Of a DNA stretch of 64,000 nt, positions 8,001 through 17,259 are shown piece after piece (the stretch's first letter is position 1; each line of letters starts with the position of its first letter). Origin of the DNA: Patella vulgata (Eukaryota > Mollusca > Gastropoda > Patellidae); the NCBI RefSeq assembly GCF_932274485.2, contig NC_065883.2:75103839-75167838 (forward strand), read 5' to 3'. A model generated the notes under the pieces. The model ran no database searches. It saw only the letters and a list, made by a program, of their open reading frames with translations, and was not told the DNA's origin. A program made the position numbers and the translations under genes.

Positions 8001-10969
8001 AGAACTAAGTAACAGACTGACAGGTAAGTTAAGAATAAATAATCCAATAGATTTCAGCCATTTGATCACTATTCCTTAGAATGAGGGGGGGGGGGGGGTA
8101 GGTGGCGCTTTAGATCATAAGGTCATTGAGTCAAGTGGCATTGAGTCATTGTTTTGATACCACACTGGTTTTGTGTGTTTTGTTTTTGCATTCATAAAAA
8201 AAACCTTGAGTAAACTGGCTTTAGGTCAAGTGGCATTGAGTCAAATGACATTGTTTTGATACCATATTGGTATGTGACAAGGTGTAAGGAGGGAGGTTGG
8301 GGGGGGGGGGGGGGAGGGGGGCAGTGAGAAAGAGGGAGAGAAATGGGGTATAACATCCACTTAACACAAACCAGGTCATTTCGGGAATAACATATGGTTC
8401 AGTTTTATTTATAATTTGCTTGCACATAGGGGGCTTTAGCAGTGGAAGGAAACCGGAGGACTGGAGAAAACCCACAAGGTTGGACAGAGGAATCGAAACC
8501 ATGCCAGTTGATTCAATGCCAGACCTTATGATACAACGTACACGGCGCTAAACATTCGGCCACCCAACCCCCCAAGGTGTAAGGACTTCTGTCCAATCCC
8601 ATGGGTTTTCTCTGGGTCCTCCGACTGAAAGACCCTCATGCGCAAGTGAATTATTGAAATAAAATTGATCTGTGTGTTAGTACCGAAATGACTAAATATA
8701 AGAGGAGGAGCATTTTGCCTGACAGTAGCATTTTAGCCTACTCTTCGTTAAGTTCCATTGTGCACAGCAGCACAGGGGTAGGCCTTGTATTTTCATCCAA
8801 ACCGGGTTGGAGGTGGGGGTCTAGTGGTTTAACGCGTGCGCATGAAATCACAAGGTCCTTTATTGAGTCAAGTGACGTGGTTTCGATTCCCCACTTGAAA
8901 GTGACAATAGTAGGGTCGCTTGTCTAACCTCGTGGAGTTCCTCCGGTTTTCTCCCACTGCTGAAGACATTTACGCGCAAACAAATTATTGAAATAAAATT
9001 AAACCATGTGATAGTCCCAAAATGACCTAGCCCCTTTCGCTCTCTCTCTCTCTATCTCTTAGTTTTTCAGAAAATCCAAAGGACTAGGCACCTTCGCCTT
9101 GTTTGCCCACACTAGGTTCTGAACCAGGGACAATTTGGTTAAGAGACCAGTTCCCTACTGCTTGACTATAAATAAATTATTGGAGTGATCATTCTAAACA
9201 TTCCATTTATTTAATCGTTGGAATTCGATATAAGAGAAGGCCATAGTGCCGCTGCCCGGGACAAATTTCCCTCATAGCACACTGTATGCCCGTCTTTATT
9301 AGCCAAGTCAGAGCAGAACAGTAGGACATTAAACCCTATTTCATTTATCTGCATTGTTTGCAATTCCATTCATTTTAGGAAGTGGTGTGACAGTTAATTC
9401 AGTTCATCCAGGAATTGTCCAATCAGAATTAGGTCGTTATACAGGTGATAATAAACCAGCGTTGTGGAGACGATTATTGATAAAGATCGTAGGATTTATT
9501 ATCATGAAGACGCCGCAACAGGGAGCTCAGACGTCCATATACTGTGCCGTTTCTGATAAAATTGAAAATGTCAGTGGGAAATATTTCAGGTAATTTGTTT
9601 TATTTTAAAAATATTTTTGAGCTGAAAATATTTTTTTATAGACATATAACTTATTCATTGCAATAAGGCCCCTCCATACTTTAGACAGTATATTCAAAGA
9701 CACTCTCTGGCTCAACACCAGGATAGTGAGCCAATGCAGTACTTGCTCACAATGTTGCAATCTGTTTCACAGTGGTATTGTAAAATCCTTCTTATACTTC
9801 TGTATTAGATGACTTACCTTTATATGTTCAGGGGATCACGTGGCTAAGTGGGTAAGACGCTGGCTTGCTAGCCTGGAGGTCGGGTGTTCGATCCCTGCAT
9901 TGGCCGAGAAAGTTCATTCAGATTTTCCGGCGTGGTTTCCCTTTGTCAGTGATGCAGGACGGTCGGCCTGACAAGGACAGCTGTCTAGTCGTTCGGATGG
10001 GACGAAAAACCAAGATCCCGTGTACACATTGGCGTGCACGTAAAAGATCTCTCACCAGTTGGAATTTGATATAAGAGTAGGCTGTAGCGCCGCTGCCCGG
10101 GCAAAATTTCCCTCATAGCACACTGTATGGCGTATGCCCGTCTTAATTAGCCCAGGTTAGGAGCAGGACGCCATCTACAAGTGCCTTCACATCAACAGGG
10201 TCCATCGTTGGCTCTATGGCATGTGTATTGGTCCAGGCAGAATGGTGCCTTTCATTCATTTTATATACCCATTTACTCTAAATAGGAAATATTTTTATAT
10301 GCCCACATTTTCATATGGACGTATAATGCCGTCGCACCTGTCCGTCCGTCTGTCCACTTTTTGTTTGTGGACACTCTTGGTTCCTTTCAATATTGGCTTG
10401 GCTTGGATTGTACGAACAATAATGTTTTTAGCTTATGGAAACTCTAGAGGTCACAATTTTCATCCGATTTTGATGAAACTTGAAATACATGTTTATAACC
10501 CATCGATCTTGGTTCCTGCGATATTTGCGCATATCGGATAGTAACTTTCTGATTTATGGTCCCTGATTGTACGAAAAATTATATTTTTTAGCTTGTGGAT
10601 TCTCTAGAGGTCACAATTTTTATCTGATTTTAAAAACAGTTTAAATATATCACCATATATTTGCAACCTAGCAAATATTCACTGCTGATCAGTGTGTCAA
10701 CTGTCAACTAGCAAATATTCATTGCTGATCAGTGTGGCAGTGTTAATTTGGACATTGGATCCAAACATAGGTGCTATAGTGGAGCCTAGTATGCCATTCT
10801 TATATCAGTGAAAATGTTAAATCACTATCTTTTATTTTTGTTATTTTTTATTTTGTTTAGTGATTGTTGTATAAGAGAAACATCATCAGTAGCCAAGGAT
10901 AAAGTAACCTCGACACAGTTGTGGGATATCAGCTGTAAAAGGGTTAATCTACATCTTCCACCTACATGA
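2088..10969 (+). CDS. Retinol dehydrogenase-like short-chain dehydrogenase (RDH11-14 type), seven exons
   Basis: Exons by reading frame and GT-AG sites: 2088-2187, 3512-3652, 5758-5949, 6829-6987, 7904-8023, 9379-9589, 10861-10969; 343 residues, close to RDH11 (318). An N-terminal hydrophobic anchor (residues about 24-43, [19 protein letters not shown]) precedes the Rossmann motif TGSNKGIG (63-70), VILAVRD, NNAG (142-145), [18 protein letters not shown] (Tyr218, Lys222), [16 protein letters not shown] and the C-terminal LWDISC typical of RDH11/12. Family role: ER-membrane NADP(H)-dependent interconversion of retinoids or other lipid aldehydes. Odd: the residue aligning with the catalytic Ser of the SDR triad is Cys193 (VTCMAY instead of VSSLAH). 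The first exon is inferred: its donor (ACAG|GTAGAA, phase 1) joins exon 2 in frame and completes the anchor. The alternative start is ATG at 3463 or 3466 without exon 1. The gene converges with SIRT2. Confidence 0.85.
2188..2536 (+). other. Start of RDH intron 1, no feature recognised
   Basis: AT-rich intron sequence with a short C-run near 2240. No repeat family is identified until the SINE-A fragment that follows. Confidence 0.4.
2537..2750 (-). repeat. SINE-A fragment, minus orientation
   Basis: Contains CATACAGTGTGCTATGAGGG, GCAGCAGCACTATAGG, GACTAGACAGCTGTCCTTG and CTGACAAGGGGAAACCAC, all shared with full copies such as 13495-13845. The tRNA-like head is missing. Confidence 0.7.
2955..3225 (-). 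repeat. SINE-B copy with G/C runs at both ends
   Basis: Shows CACAAACCAGGTCATTTTTG, ATATGGTTCAATTTTATTTC, TAGGGGTCTTTAGAAGTGGG and CGCCAGTTGACTCAATGAC. The head ends in GCTAACCATTCAGCCAAT followed by a run of C. Confidence 0.75.
3366..3530 (+). repeat. Tandem copies of the RDH exon 2 acceptor and exon start
   Basis: TTGTTGCCTGGCAATGCTG...TTAGGAGTAGG occurs twice, 72 bp apart, the second copy holding the acceptor used in the model (AG at 3510-3511). A third, shorter copy ends TTCATAGGAGTAG with AG at 3387-3388; the middle AG is at 3439-3440. Each copy therefore carries a polypyrimidine stretch and a GAGTAG exon start. Only the last keeps the frame into [10 protein letters not shown]. Confidence 0.75.
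3735..4260. repeat. Dispersed repeat family F3 with triplicated end
   Basis: Begins near TTAGATAAAGAACTGGCAG and ends with three tandem units of about 66 bp (4073-4258) around GCCTAAAGAAAGAC and GCAGATTTAGCTCTT. The same blocks recur singly at 12540, 15770, 21108 and 35183. It is probably a MITE, since AGATTTAGCTCTTGCATAA and the AGATAAAGAGCTGACC end are loosely inverted. No transposase. Confidence 0.55.
4261..5459. other. RDH intron 2 sequence with eroded repeats
   Basis: The stretch 4300-4900 has two diverged copies of a block containing CGACCACAGCC, CTTGGATTCAAACCCT and CACCCTTACCAGTGAAGTCC, probably an old tRNA-like repeat. The rest is AT-rich with nothing recognised. Confidence 0.35.
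5460..5735. repeat. Tandem repeat, about 64 bp x 4, next to an RDH acceptor
   Basis: Four units contain GAGCTAATTAACT, CCCCAATGTCATCCCTGTCA and AGCGAATATTGT. The first is longer, with a small internal insertion. The array stops 22 bases before exon 3 (5758). A related single unit with the same flanks lies at 41810-41925, so the unit belongs to a dispersed family that expanded here. Confidence 0.75.
5907..6001 (+). repeat. Tandem duplication of the RDH exon 3 tail and donor
   Basis: The last 40 exonic bases (5907-5946, TTAGAGAAAGAAGAAAGACT onward) are repeated perfectly 55 bp downstream at 5962-6001, inside the intron. The true donor GGTAAGT sits between the copies. The second copy ends in AATAATGATAT and has no GT donor. 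Confidence 0.9.
6104..6735 (-). repeat. SINE-A copy, split by a later SINE-A insertion
   Basis: The minus-strand element has the ATTTC-type tail side (GAAATGGGGTTTAACATCC) at 6104 and the tRNA-like head at 6721-6735 (GCCACTGTGGCTCCC). Its head is interrupted at 6429-6707 by a plus-strand member of the same family. Confidence 0.85.
6429..6707 (+). repeat. 5'-truncated SINE-A nested in another SINE-A
   Basis: Starts inside the body (CCGGCGTGGTTCCCCCTTG) and ends in a TTTCATTTCATTTCATT tail. A 13-bp direct repeat TCTCACCCACTTA flanks it (6416-6428 and 6708-6720). This is a clean target-site duplication and shows LINE-type retroposition with 5' truncation. Confidence 0.9.
7035..7620 (-). repeat. 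Eroded SINE-A remnant hosting a MITE
   Basis: GCTATAAGGGAAGTTTTGCC and TTTCCAACTGTCAGCGGATC precede the MITE. AACAGAACCTCAGTTTTTCA, CCATCCAAAGGACTACACAC and CACTGACAATGGAAAACCAG follow it. The CTCAGTTTTTCAT segment is itself duplicated (7497 and 7539). Confidence 0.6.
7141..7487. mobile_element. MITE family M1, copy 1 (Mutator-like shape)
   Basis: Long inverted repeats start AATCTGATTAAAATACAGAT and end ATCTGTGTTTTAATCAGATT. Flanking 9-mers GAACAGAAC and TAACAGAAC are an 8/9 target duplication. Long TIRs with 9-bp duplications suggest a MULE-derived MITE. It carries TGACGTCA, a CRE-type site, at 7248. Confidence 0.65.
7660..7840 (-). repeat. SINE-B copy
   Basis: GAGAGAAATGGGGTTTAACT, CTAACACATGGTTCAATTTT, GCACGTAGGGGTCTTTAG and CGCCAGTTGACTCAATGAC are present, and the head reads GCTAACCATTCGGCTATCCA. 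The middle is deleted. Confidence 0.75.
8080..8330 (+). repeat. G-runs with SINE-B head fragments
   Basis: Two G-runs (about 8085 and 8298) flank degenerate pieces reading GATCATAAGGTCATTGAGTC and CAAGTGGCATTGAGTC, which match the SINE-B head region just after box A. Confidence 0.5.
8331..8572 (-). repeat. SINE-B copy
   Basis: GA-repeat tail, CACAAACCAGGTCATTTCGG, CATAGGGGGCTTTAGCAGTG, GAGAAAACCCACAAGGTTGG and a head reading GCTAAACATTCGGCCACCCA. Confidence 0.8.
8573..8690 (+). repeat. SINE-B fragment (3' half)
   Basis: GGGTTTTCTCTGGGTCCTCC, GACCCTCATGCGCAAGTGAA and TTATTGAAATAAAATTGA match the family 3' half. It lies back to back with the preceding minus-strand copy. Confidence 0.7.
8800..9057 (+). 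repeat. SINE-B copy, full length
   Basis: Head GTCTAGTGGTTTAACGCGTG, box B GTGGTTTCGATTCCCC, GTTTTCTCCCACTGCTGAAG, TTATTGAAATAAAATTAAAC, then CCTAGCCCC and a CT-repeat tail. Confidence 0.8.
9218..9348 (+). repeat. SINE-A 3' fragment
   Basis: TTGGAATTCGATATAAGAGA, TTTCCCTCATAGCACACTG, AGAGCAGAACAGTAGGACAT and a TTTCATTT tail lie just before RDH exon 6. Confidence 0.75.
9831..10166 (+). repeat. SINE-A copy with complete tRNA-like head
   Basis: The head reads GGATCACGTGGCTAAGTGGG (box A region) and GGTGTTCGATCCCTGCATTG (box B), so a tRNA-derived Pol III promoter is visible. The body follows to GCCCAGGTTAGGAGCAG, where the copy is cut before its tail. Confidence 0.85.
10281..10660. repeat. Two diverged tandem units in RDH intron 6
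   Basis: GATTGTACGAA, then TTTTTAGCTTATGG or TTTTTAGCTTGTGG, then CTCTAGAGGTCACAATTTT occur twice about 157 bp apart. Family unknown. The block is non-coding. Confidence 0.5.
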
Positions 10970-11224
10970 TATCATCTTCACTAGCCAAAATGTATTCAAG
11001 ATCTGCCAAGGGTGAACAGAAGCGAATCGTAACCCTTAGCTTGTGAAGATGACATGATATATCCAGAATGAATTCTGACACTCCATGATCAAAACACATT
11101 CATTTAGCTGTTTACAAATCAAACCTTTATTAGTGCTATTCAGCTAAAAGCCTGATAGCATTGATTGAACATCATTTGAGGAGAATGTAGTTATTTAAGT
11201 GTTAAACGTTCTGTCGTATTTGGG

Positions 11225-11520
11225 GGGATTGGGTGCCCGATTGGTTAATGCATGTGCGTTGAATCATGAGGTCTGTCTGTCTTTGAGTCGTGTGGTGTGG
11301 TTTCGATTCCCTGCTTGTATGTGTCAAGCCTTAGGCACTGGTTTGCCCGTCCAACTTACTGGCTTTACTCCGGGTCCTTCGGTTTCCTCCTAGTGCTAAA
11401 GACCCCTACGTGCAAGCAGATTATTGAATAAAATTGAAACATATGTGAGTCCTGAAATGACCTAGTTTGTGTTGAGTGGACATTATACCCCATTTCTCTC
11501 TCTCTCTCTCTCTCTCTCTT
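11225..11520 (+). repeat. SINE-B copy downstream of the RDH stop
   Basis: Head GGGTGCCCGATTGGTTAATG, box B GTGGTTTCGATTCCCTG, core CTCCGGGTCCTTCGGTTTCC and a long CT tail. Its ATTGAATAAAATTGAAAC supplies an AATAAA hexamer about 460 bases after the RDH stop. No earlier AATAAA is present in the 3' flank, so the SINE may furnish the gene's poly(A) signal. Confidence 0.8.
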
Positions 11521-11696
11521 ACAAAAGTGAATGAATGCAATATATTACTGATTAAAGGGCTTCCTCGTCAACATTTGTCAGCTGATCAATTTTTTACATT
11601 TGGCTAGTGTGGCTAAAATGGATTAACTAGATCATGAGTCTTTCACTGTGTAGTAGTTAAATGAGTCAGCCTCTTACAATATAATGTGAATATATA

Positions 11697-12269
11697 CAGT
11701 AAACTATGCATAGGTCGGATCTAAGTGGACTGACCAATTTTATCCGAGTTAAGCATTAAGCGAAGATCCGAAATTCAGTCTTAGCTCGATTAGAAATAAA
11801 CTGCAAGAGCCGGATAATAATTGATTCAGAGGCACATTTCAAGCTTTTGTTCGTATGTGTGAGTAGATAACTTCTGCTTTGTCGCCATCTTTGAAAAATG
11901 TCCTAAATTTTACTGGAAAGTGTCTCGTACAGCAGACAGTGAGTTTCTAATTTTCCAGGAAAATTCTATTATTGTGTCGCGTCAAATAGGCTGATTTGGG
12001 TCAAAATGATAGAGGAAAGTATTTTGGGGATCTGTGCATGGAATACCTAACAGCGTTTTAGACCATCGGGATGAAACTGACAGTGAAATTCTGAACATAC
12101 GTTGAAATTAGATTTTGATCCAAGTTGAGCGAAGATCCGACTTAGGAAATCCGACTTACATGCACAAATTTAATAAGAAAAATGTGCAGGATCAAAGGGT
12201 CCAAATGATTTTATCCGAGTTGAGCAAAGATCCTACTTATACGAATCTTGACTTATGCGAGGTTTACTG
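11697..12269. mobile_element. Pogo/Tigger-like MITE
   Basis: Ends CAGTAAACTATGCATAGGTC and GACTTATGCGAGGTTTACTG are inverted, and TA flanks both sides (11695-11696, 12270-12271). The CAGTAAACCTCGCATAAGTC form is typical of pogo-group elements. Internal GTTGAGCGAAGATCCGACTT and GTTAAGCATTAAGCGAAGAT are subrepeats. No transposase. Confidence 0.75.
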
Positions 12270-12539
12270 TATATACAAAATAAACTGTGTTGTGTTGTAT
12301 ATTTATTTATTGTTATTATTAGTAAGACTCTTGATCCAGTCATTCAGTTTTTGACAATGGATGCTAAAATTGACTGACTGGATCTATAGTCTATTTTTAA
12401 TAAGGTCTGAGGCCTGAGCCTATCAATTGTTTGTTTACTTCATGAAAATGAGTGGTTAAATATTGCAATATTATTAATATTTACATGTATATATGAAATA
12501 AACGAAACTGTGTTGTGTTATTATTTAATGATATATTAT

Positions 12540-12875
12540 GTAAGATTTAGATAAAGAGCCGACCATTCTTGCTAACATAGTTCAAAAATAGATAATGTAA
12601 AATGAATATATTGAACATTTCATTCAAATTACTCAATTGCCTGCAAAGATATTAGCCTTTGAAGGTTTAACAAGAAGTGTGCATTAATTGTAACCACCAT
12701 ACTCGTTGTTCTTCGAAAGCTAAGTCTCGCTCCTCCATTTTTAAATTAATTCAAAATATGGCTGAACCATTATGATCTTGGTCATGTTAATAAATGTCTA
12801 ATTAATAGTTTATACAATATTGCAGGTCTAAAGAAAGACCTGCAATAGGAGATTTAGCTCTTGCATAATGTTTAA
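12540..12875. repeat. F3 family copy
   Basis: TTTAGATAAAGAGCCGACCA at the left and GGTCTAAAGAAAGACCTGCA, GGAGATTTAGCTCTTGCAT at the right match the F3 blocks. Confidence 0.65.
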
Positions 12876-13494
12876 ATTGTACATTTATTTATTATAACTA
12901 ATAATAATATTATATTTTTTTGTGATTCAAACATAGAAATGATCTATTGATGTATATTTTACATCATTTATATTAATATTAGTATATTTGTTAATATTTA
13001 AAAGATATAGAACTGAATTATTCTATTATTTTTCTTGTTATGTTTACAATATATGTACATTTTATTTATGTGGAATTTTAAAACATATTATATTTGTACA
13101 ATTTTATTTATATGATTAGTGTTTTTGTCCCTGGCCTTCCAAAGAAAGCAGGGGACTATTAAAATGGGTCCGTCCGTCCATCATACGTTTGATTCTTATT
13201 GAGTGAGAGTGGTGACTAAGTTCGATCATGCACATTTTCCACTAAGGTTAAGCAGGGATAAGCAATTTGATCAGTTAGCAGTTTGGAACATGATAGCTTT
13301 GGTTCTAATTGGGTGAGAGTGATAAAACTCAAAGAGTATAGATTCATTATATCAATACCTTGACTAAGTTCAGTAGATGAGTATGTTCTGCTTAGGCTAA
13401 GTAGTGATACGATATTTGAATGGTCAAAACTTTGGAACATGACAGAGGTCAAATGTATTACAATATAATATATGAACAATGTGACTGATATCAT
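12876..13494. other. AT-rich intergenic sequence with a diverged tandem pair
   Basis: Bases 12880-13120 are AT-rich without features. At 13190-13450 two diverged units share TTGGGTGAGAGTG or TTGAGTGAGAGTG, TTGACTAAGTTC or GTGACTAAGTTC, GGCTAAG or GGTTAAGCAG, and TTTGGAACATGA. Confidence 0.45.
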
Positions 13495-13845
13495 AAATGA
13501 AATGAAATGGGGTTTAACGTCCTACTGTTCTGCTCCGACTGGGATAATGAAGACCGGCATACGCCATACAGTGTGCTATACCCGGGCAGCGGCACTACAG
13601 CCTACTCATATATCGAATTCCAACTGCCGAGAGATCTTTTACGTGCATGCCAATGTATACACGGGACCTCGGTTTTCCGTTCCATCCAAATGACTAGACA
13701 GCTGTCCATGTTAGACCCTCCGTCCTGCACCATTGACAAGGGGAATCCACGTCAGAAAATCCCAAAGGAACTTTCTTGGCCAATGCAGGGATCGAACACG
13801 TGACCACCAGGCTAGCATCTTACTCACTTAGTCACTGTGGCTCCT
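13495..13845 (-). repeat. SINE-A copy, full length
   Basis: From GAAATGAAATGGGGTTTAAC (tail side) through CATACGCCATACAGTGTGC to GGGATCGAACACGTGACCAC (box B complement) and CACTTAGTCACTGTGGCTCC (head). Confidence 0.85.
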
Positions 13846-14179
13846 ATATATGAACAATATGGCTGATATCATCATAGTTAAATACCAGTAATTATTTTTA
13901 TTTCTGATGGCCATTTTTCTCTACAGATTATCTGCTCTGGATTCCATGACTCTATGATTTCTGCAAAATTGAATAAATAGATCTGTCTTTGTTTTTATTC
14001 CTGATGGCTGTTTTTTTTGCTACAGATTATCTGCTCTGGATTCCATGATTTCTGTAAATTTGAATAAATAGATTTGTCTTTGTTTTAATTGAGAGAAATA
14101 AATTATTTTTATTCCTAATTCCTGTTTTTGCTCTACAAGAAATCTGCCAATTACAGCAAAATAACATTTGATTGGATCA

Positions 14180-14195
14180 TGCCCCCCCCCCCCCT
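14180..14195. repeat. C-run
   Basis: A homopolymer C-tract in a diverged block. The flanking TTATCTGCTCTGGATTCCAT occurs twice (13927 and 14026). Confidence 0.6.
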
Positions 14196-14696
14196 GAAAC
14201 AATGGTGACAGATAATTTGAAATCTAAAGTAGTCCCAGCTCAATCATCCTCAGTATCTCCAGTGACCCATTCCGTTCTATTCCACTATACTCTGGGTTCA
14301 GCCATGGGGGAGAAACATATTCAAATTATCTGCCCTTGATTGTAGCTTGATTCTACAAACCAATCAAAAATCAGTTTACAAACCAGTGTTAGCCTCATTG
14401 TTTACATTCACAACAATATGGCAGCTTTTTCGCTCGATTATGAGAAAGTTTGCAAGAAATTTAATATAAAAGAAGTGACATGCACACAAAAAGATGCCCT
14501 AAAACATCTTTTTAATGGGAAAGACTTTTTTTATGTGGAAAGTAGTTACGCTATCAAGCGTATACTGTTATTGGTCGATAAAAATATCACAATCATCCCG
14601 AGCAGATAATTTGAATATGTGTCTCCCCCACGGATTAACCCAGGGGTGGAACAGAATGAGACCAATGGAGATACTTAGAATGCAGCTCAACAGACT

Positions 14697-15170
14697 TTGG
14701 TGGACTATAGCAGGAGTTTAATAAATAATGTTTTGGTGGATTATAGCAGGAGTTTAATAGATAAAATTTTGGAGGACTATAGCAGGAGTTTAATAGATAA
14801 TCTTTTGATGGAGTATAGCAGGAGTTTAACAGGTGATGTTTTGGAGGAGTATAGCAGGAGTATAAAAGGTAATGTTTTGGTGGAGTATAGCAGGTGTTAA
14901 ATAGGTAATGTTTTGGTGGAGTATAGCAGGAGTATAATAAATAATGTTTTGGTGGAATATAGCAGGAGTTTAATAGATAATGTTTTGGTGGACTATAGAA
15001 TGAGTTTAATAGGTAATGTTTGGTGGAGTATAGCAGGTGTTTAATAGGCAATGTTTTGGTGGAGTATAGTAATAGTTTAATAGATAATGTTTTGGTTGAG
15101 TATAGCAGGTGTTTAATAGATAATGTTTTGGTGGAGTATAGCAGGAGCTTAATATGTAATGTTTTAGGGC
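14697..15170. repeat. Minisatellite, about 36 bp x 13
   Basis: Unit GTGGAGTATAGCAGGAGTTT followed by AATAGATAATGTTTTG, with substitutions such as GACTAT for GAGTAT and AGGTG for AGGAG. Because the unit is a multiple of three, both strands show long spurious open frames; the protein-like repeats are a by-product. Confidence 0.9.
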
Positions 15171-15769
15171 TCACAAATAATAAATAAGATCAATTATCAA
15201 TAAGACAAAAATTTAATAAATATTTGTTTCTCAATAAAATTACACTACAGAAACTTTGTCATGAATTCAGCAAAAAAAAGATTTTCAATTGACTTCAATA
15301 AGATAATGTCTACTATATTATTTACAACTAAAATTATATTGTTTAAATTAATCCAAAAATGGGTTAAGGCCCGTTTTAGCAAATGTAATTGGGCCTTTTC
15401 CATGCAATCGGCAAAACCCACACAGAAACTCTTACATGGATCATATATGGTTTGATAGACAAACCAATTTCTATAATTTCAAAATTGTGATTTTAATGAA
15501 ATCAAGTGCATTATAACATTTATAACACATATAAAAAAAAACCATGTAATGTACAATTTATATTTTATAACATTATAACATTATAACATTTACCAACATA
15601 TATAAAAAAAGGATGTAATGTACAATTTATTTTTTAATAAATAATATATGTTTTTATAATTAAAATTGAATGCATCTTGATTAAAATAATTTAAATGAGC
15701 TGGCAGTTTAACATATAGGCCTTTATCATACATTTATTTTCTCGTATATTAATAAGTTCTAATACTTAA
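15171..15769. other. AT-rich intergenic sequence
   Basis: Low-complexity AT sequence with TATAACATTATAACATTTA repeats near 15560-15600 and two copies of AATGTACAATTTAT. Nothing else recognised. Confidence 0.4.
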
Positions 15770-16160
15770 AGATGCTTTATGTAATAGCTAAATCTGCCCA
15801 TTGCAGGTCTTTATTGTGGATTTAAATGTTATATAAACTATTATTTAGAAATTTATTTATTGGATGATCTCAATTTTCAATCAATTGAAATATGATCGCC
15901 ATTTGATAATTTAGTTGACAATCGAACCCTGATAACTTTGCTCAGAAACAAGTAGTAAACTATCCTTTAAACATTTATTAGCATGGCATGCCTATAATCT
16001 ATTCTCTAGATAATCAAATTATAATTGATTATGATGCCCGCAAGATTTTAATAAATTTAACAATAAAATGAATAATCAAGATTTAGCTAACATCGCTCAG
16101 AATAAAGTAATTATTTTTAACTATTATAGTGAGAAGAATCAGCTCTTTATCTAAATCTTT
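15770..16160. repeat. F3 family copy, inverted relative to 12540
   Basis: TAATAGCTAAATCTGCCCAT and GCAGGTCTTTATTGTGGA at the left, ending in AATCAGCTCTTTATCTAAAT at the right, are complements of the F3 ends. Confidence 0.65.
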
Positions 16161-16175
16161 AAAAGCTACAACTTA

Positions 16176-16455
16176 AATGAGAGAGAGAGAGAGAGAGAGA
16201 AATGGGTTTAACCTCCACAACACAAACTAGGTCATTTCGGGACTAATACATGGTTCAATTTTATTTCAATAATTCACTTGTGCATAGGGGTCTCTATCAG
16301 TGGGAGGAAACCAGAGGACCCCGAGAAAACCCACAAGGTTGGACAGGGGACCCTCGTCCTTGTCACATACAACCGGGGAATCGAAACCACGCCAGTTGAC
16401 TCAATGACAGACCTTATGATACAGTGTGCACGTGCTAACTATTCGCTCCCCCCCC
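16176..16455 (-). repeat. SINE-B copy, full length
   Basis: (GA)n tail, CTAGGTCATTTCGGGACTAA, GTGGGAGGAAACCAGAGGAC, ACAACCGGGGAATCGAAACC (box B complement) and a head ending in C-runs. Confidence 0.85.
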
Positions 16456-16759
16456 CCTTAAATTAAATTATAACTGAAAATACAAAGACAAAATAGACAC
16501 TGAACTGAGGAGGATGAAGGTTGTATATAATAATCAAATTGAGACCCAACTAGACCCTGTTTACTTCAGCAATATATATAAATAATTAATACAAATTTTA
16601 GTTTGATTGCATTAAAGAGACATTAACGCTACGAAAGTTTTGCAGGTTGGTAAAAAAAAGTAAATTTCAGTTTGACTATAAAATCACGTCCGCAAATCCC
16701 CTCTGTCAAGCAATGACTGATTTGAACAAATTTAATTAGGAATTTCACCAATATTTTGT

Positions 16760-17091
16760 CAATCTGATTAAAATGCAGATCTCTTTTTCTTTTTTTTATA
16801 CTTTCGATGGCCTCCACTACTTGAAGATCTGACCTACGAGCGGCTTTTGACCCTATGACGTCAGACATTTGATACAAATCAGGGTTGATCTTTCTAGTGG
16901 GATACCCCCAGTTCCGTGCTCTGCAGCCAAGAACTCGCCGTTACAGACTGTTTCATTGGCTAATCCCTCACATTAACCAGAAAGCGAGTTATATAACAAC
17001 TCTTCAGATCCTAGTGTAGTTAAGACAAGTAAAACGAAATTTTGAACTATAAAAAACGAAACGAAATAGGATCTGTGTTTTAATCAGATTG
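16760..17091. mobile_element. MITE family M1, copy 2
   Basis: AATCTGATTAAAATGCAGAT and ATCTGTGTTTTAATCAGATT form the ends. Flanks ATATTTTGT and ATATTTTGG give an 8/9 target duplication, agreeing with copy 1. TGACGTCA is retained at 16856. Confidence 0.7.
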
Positions 17092-17259
17092 ATATTTTGG
17101 TGATTTTTAAGGCCTGTTTTAAAACACTCAGGACAAATACCTCAGGGTTATTATTCAAAATTATCAATAACAACTTTCTTTTTTTTTTTTGGTTAGAGTG
17201 TTAATGTCTCTTTAAGTCAATAATACAACATTGTGAACAAGTAAAACCAGTTTTAATAT

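Noticed and set aside
9831-9910. tRNA gene
   Set aside because: Box A and box B are present, but the sequence is the head of a dispersed SINE with a long body; no intact cloverleaf is expected.
14635-15174. Long minus-strand frame of 179 codons with PPKHYLLNSCYS-like repeats
   Set aside because: It is the read-out of a 36-bp minisatellite; unit length is a multiple of three, so stop-free frames appear by construction.
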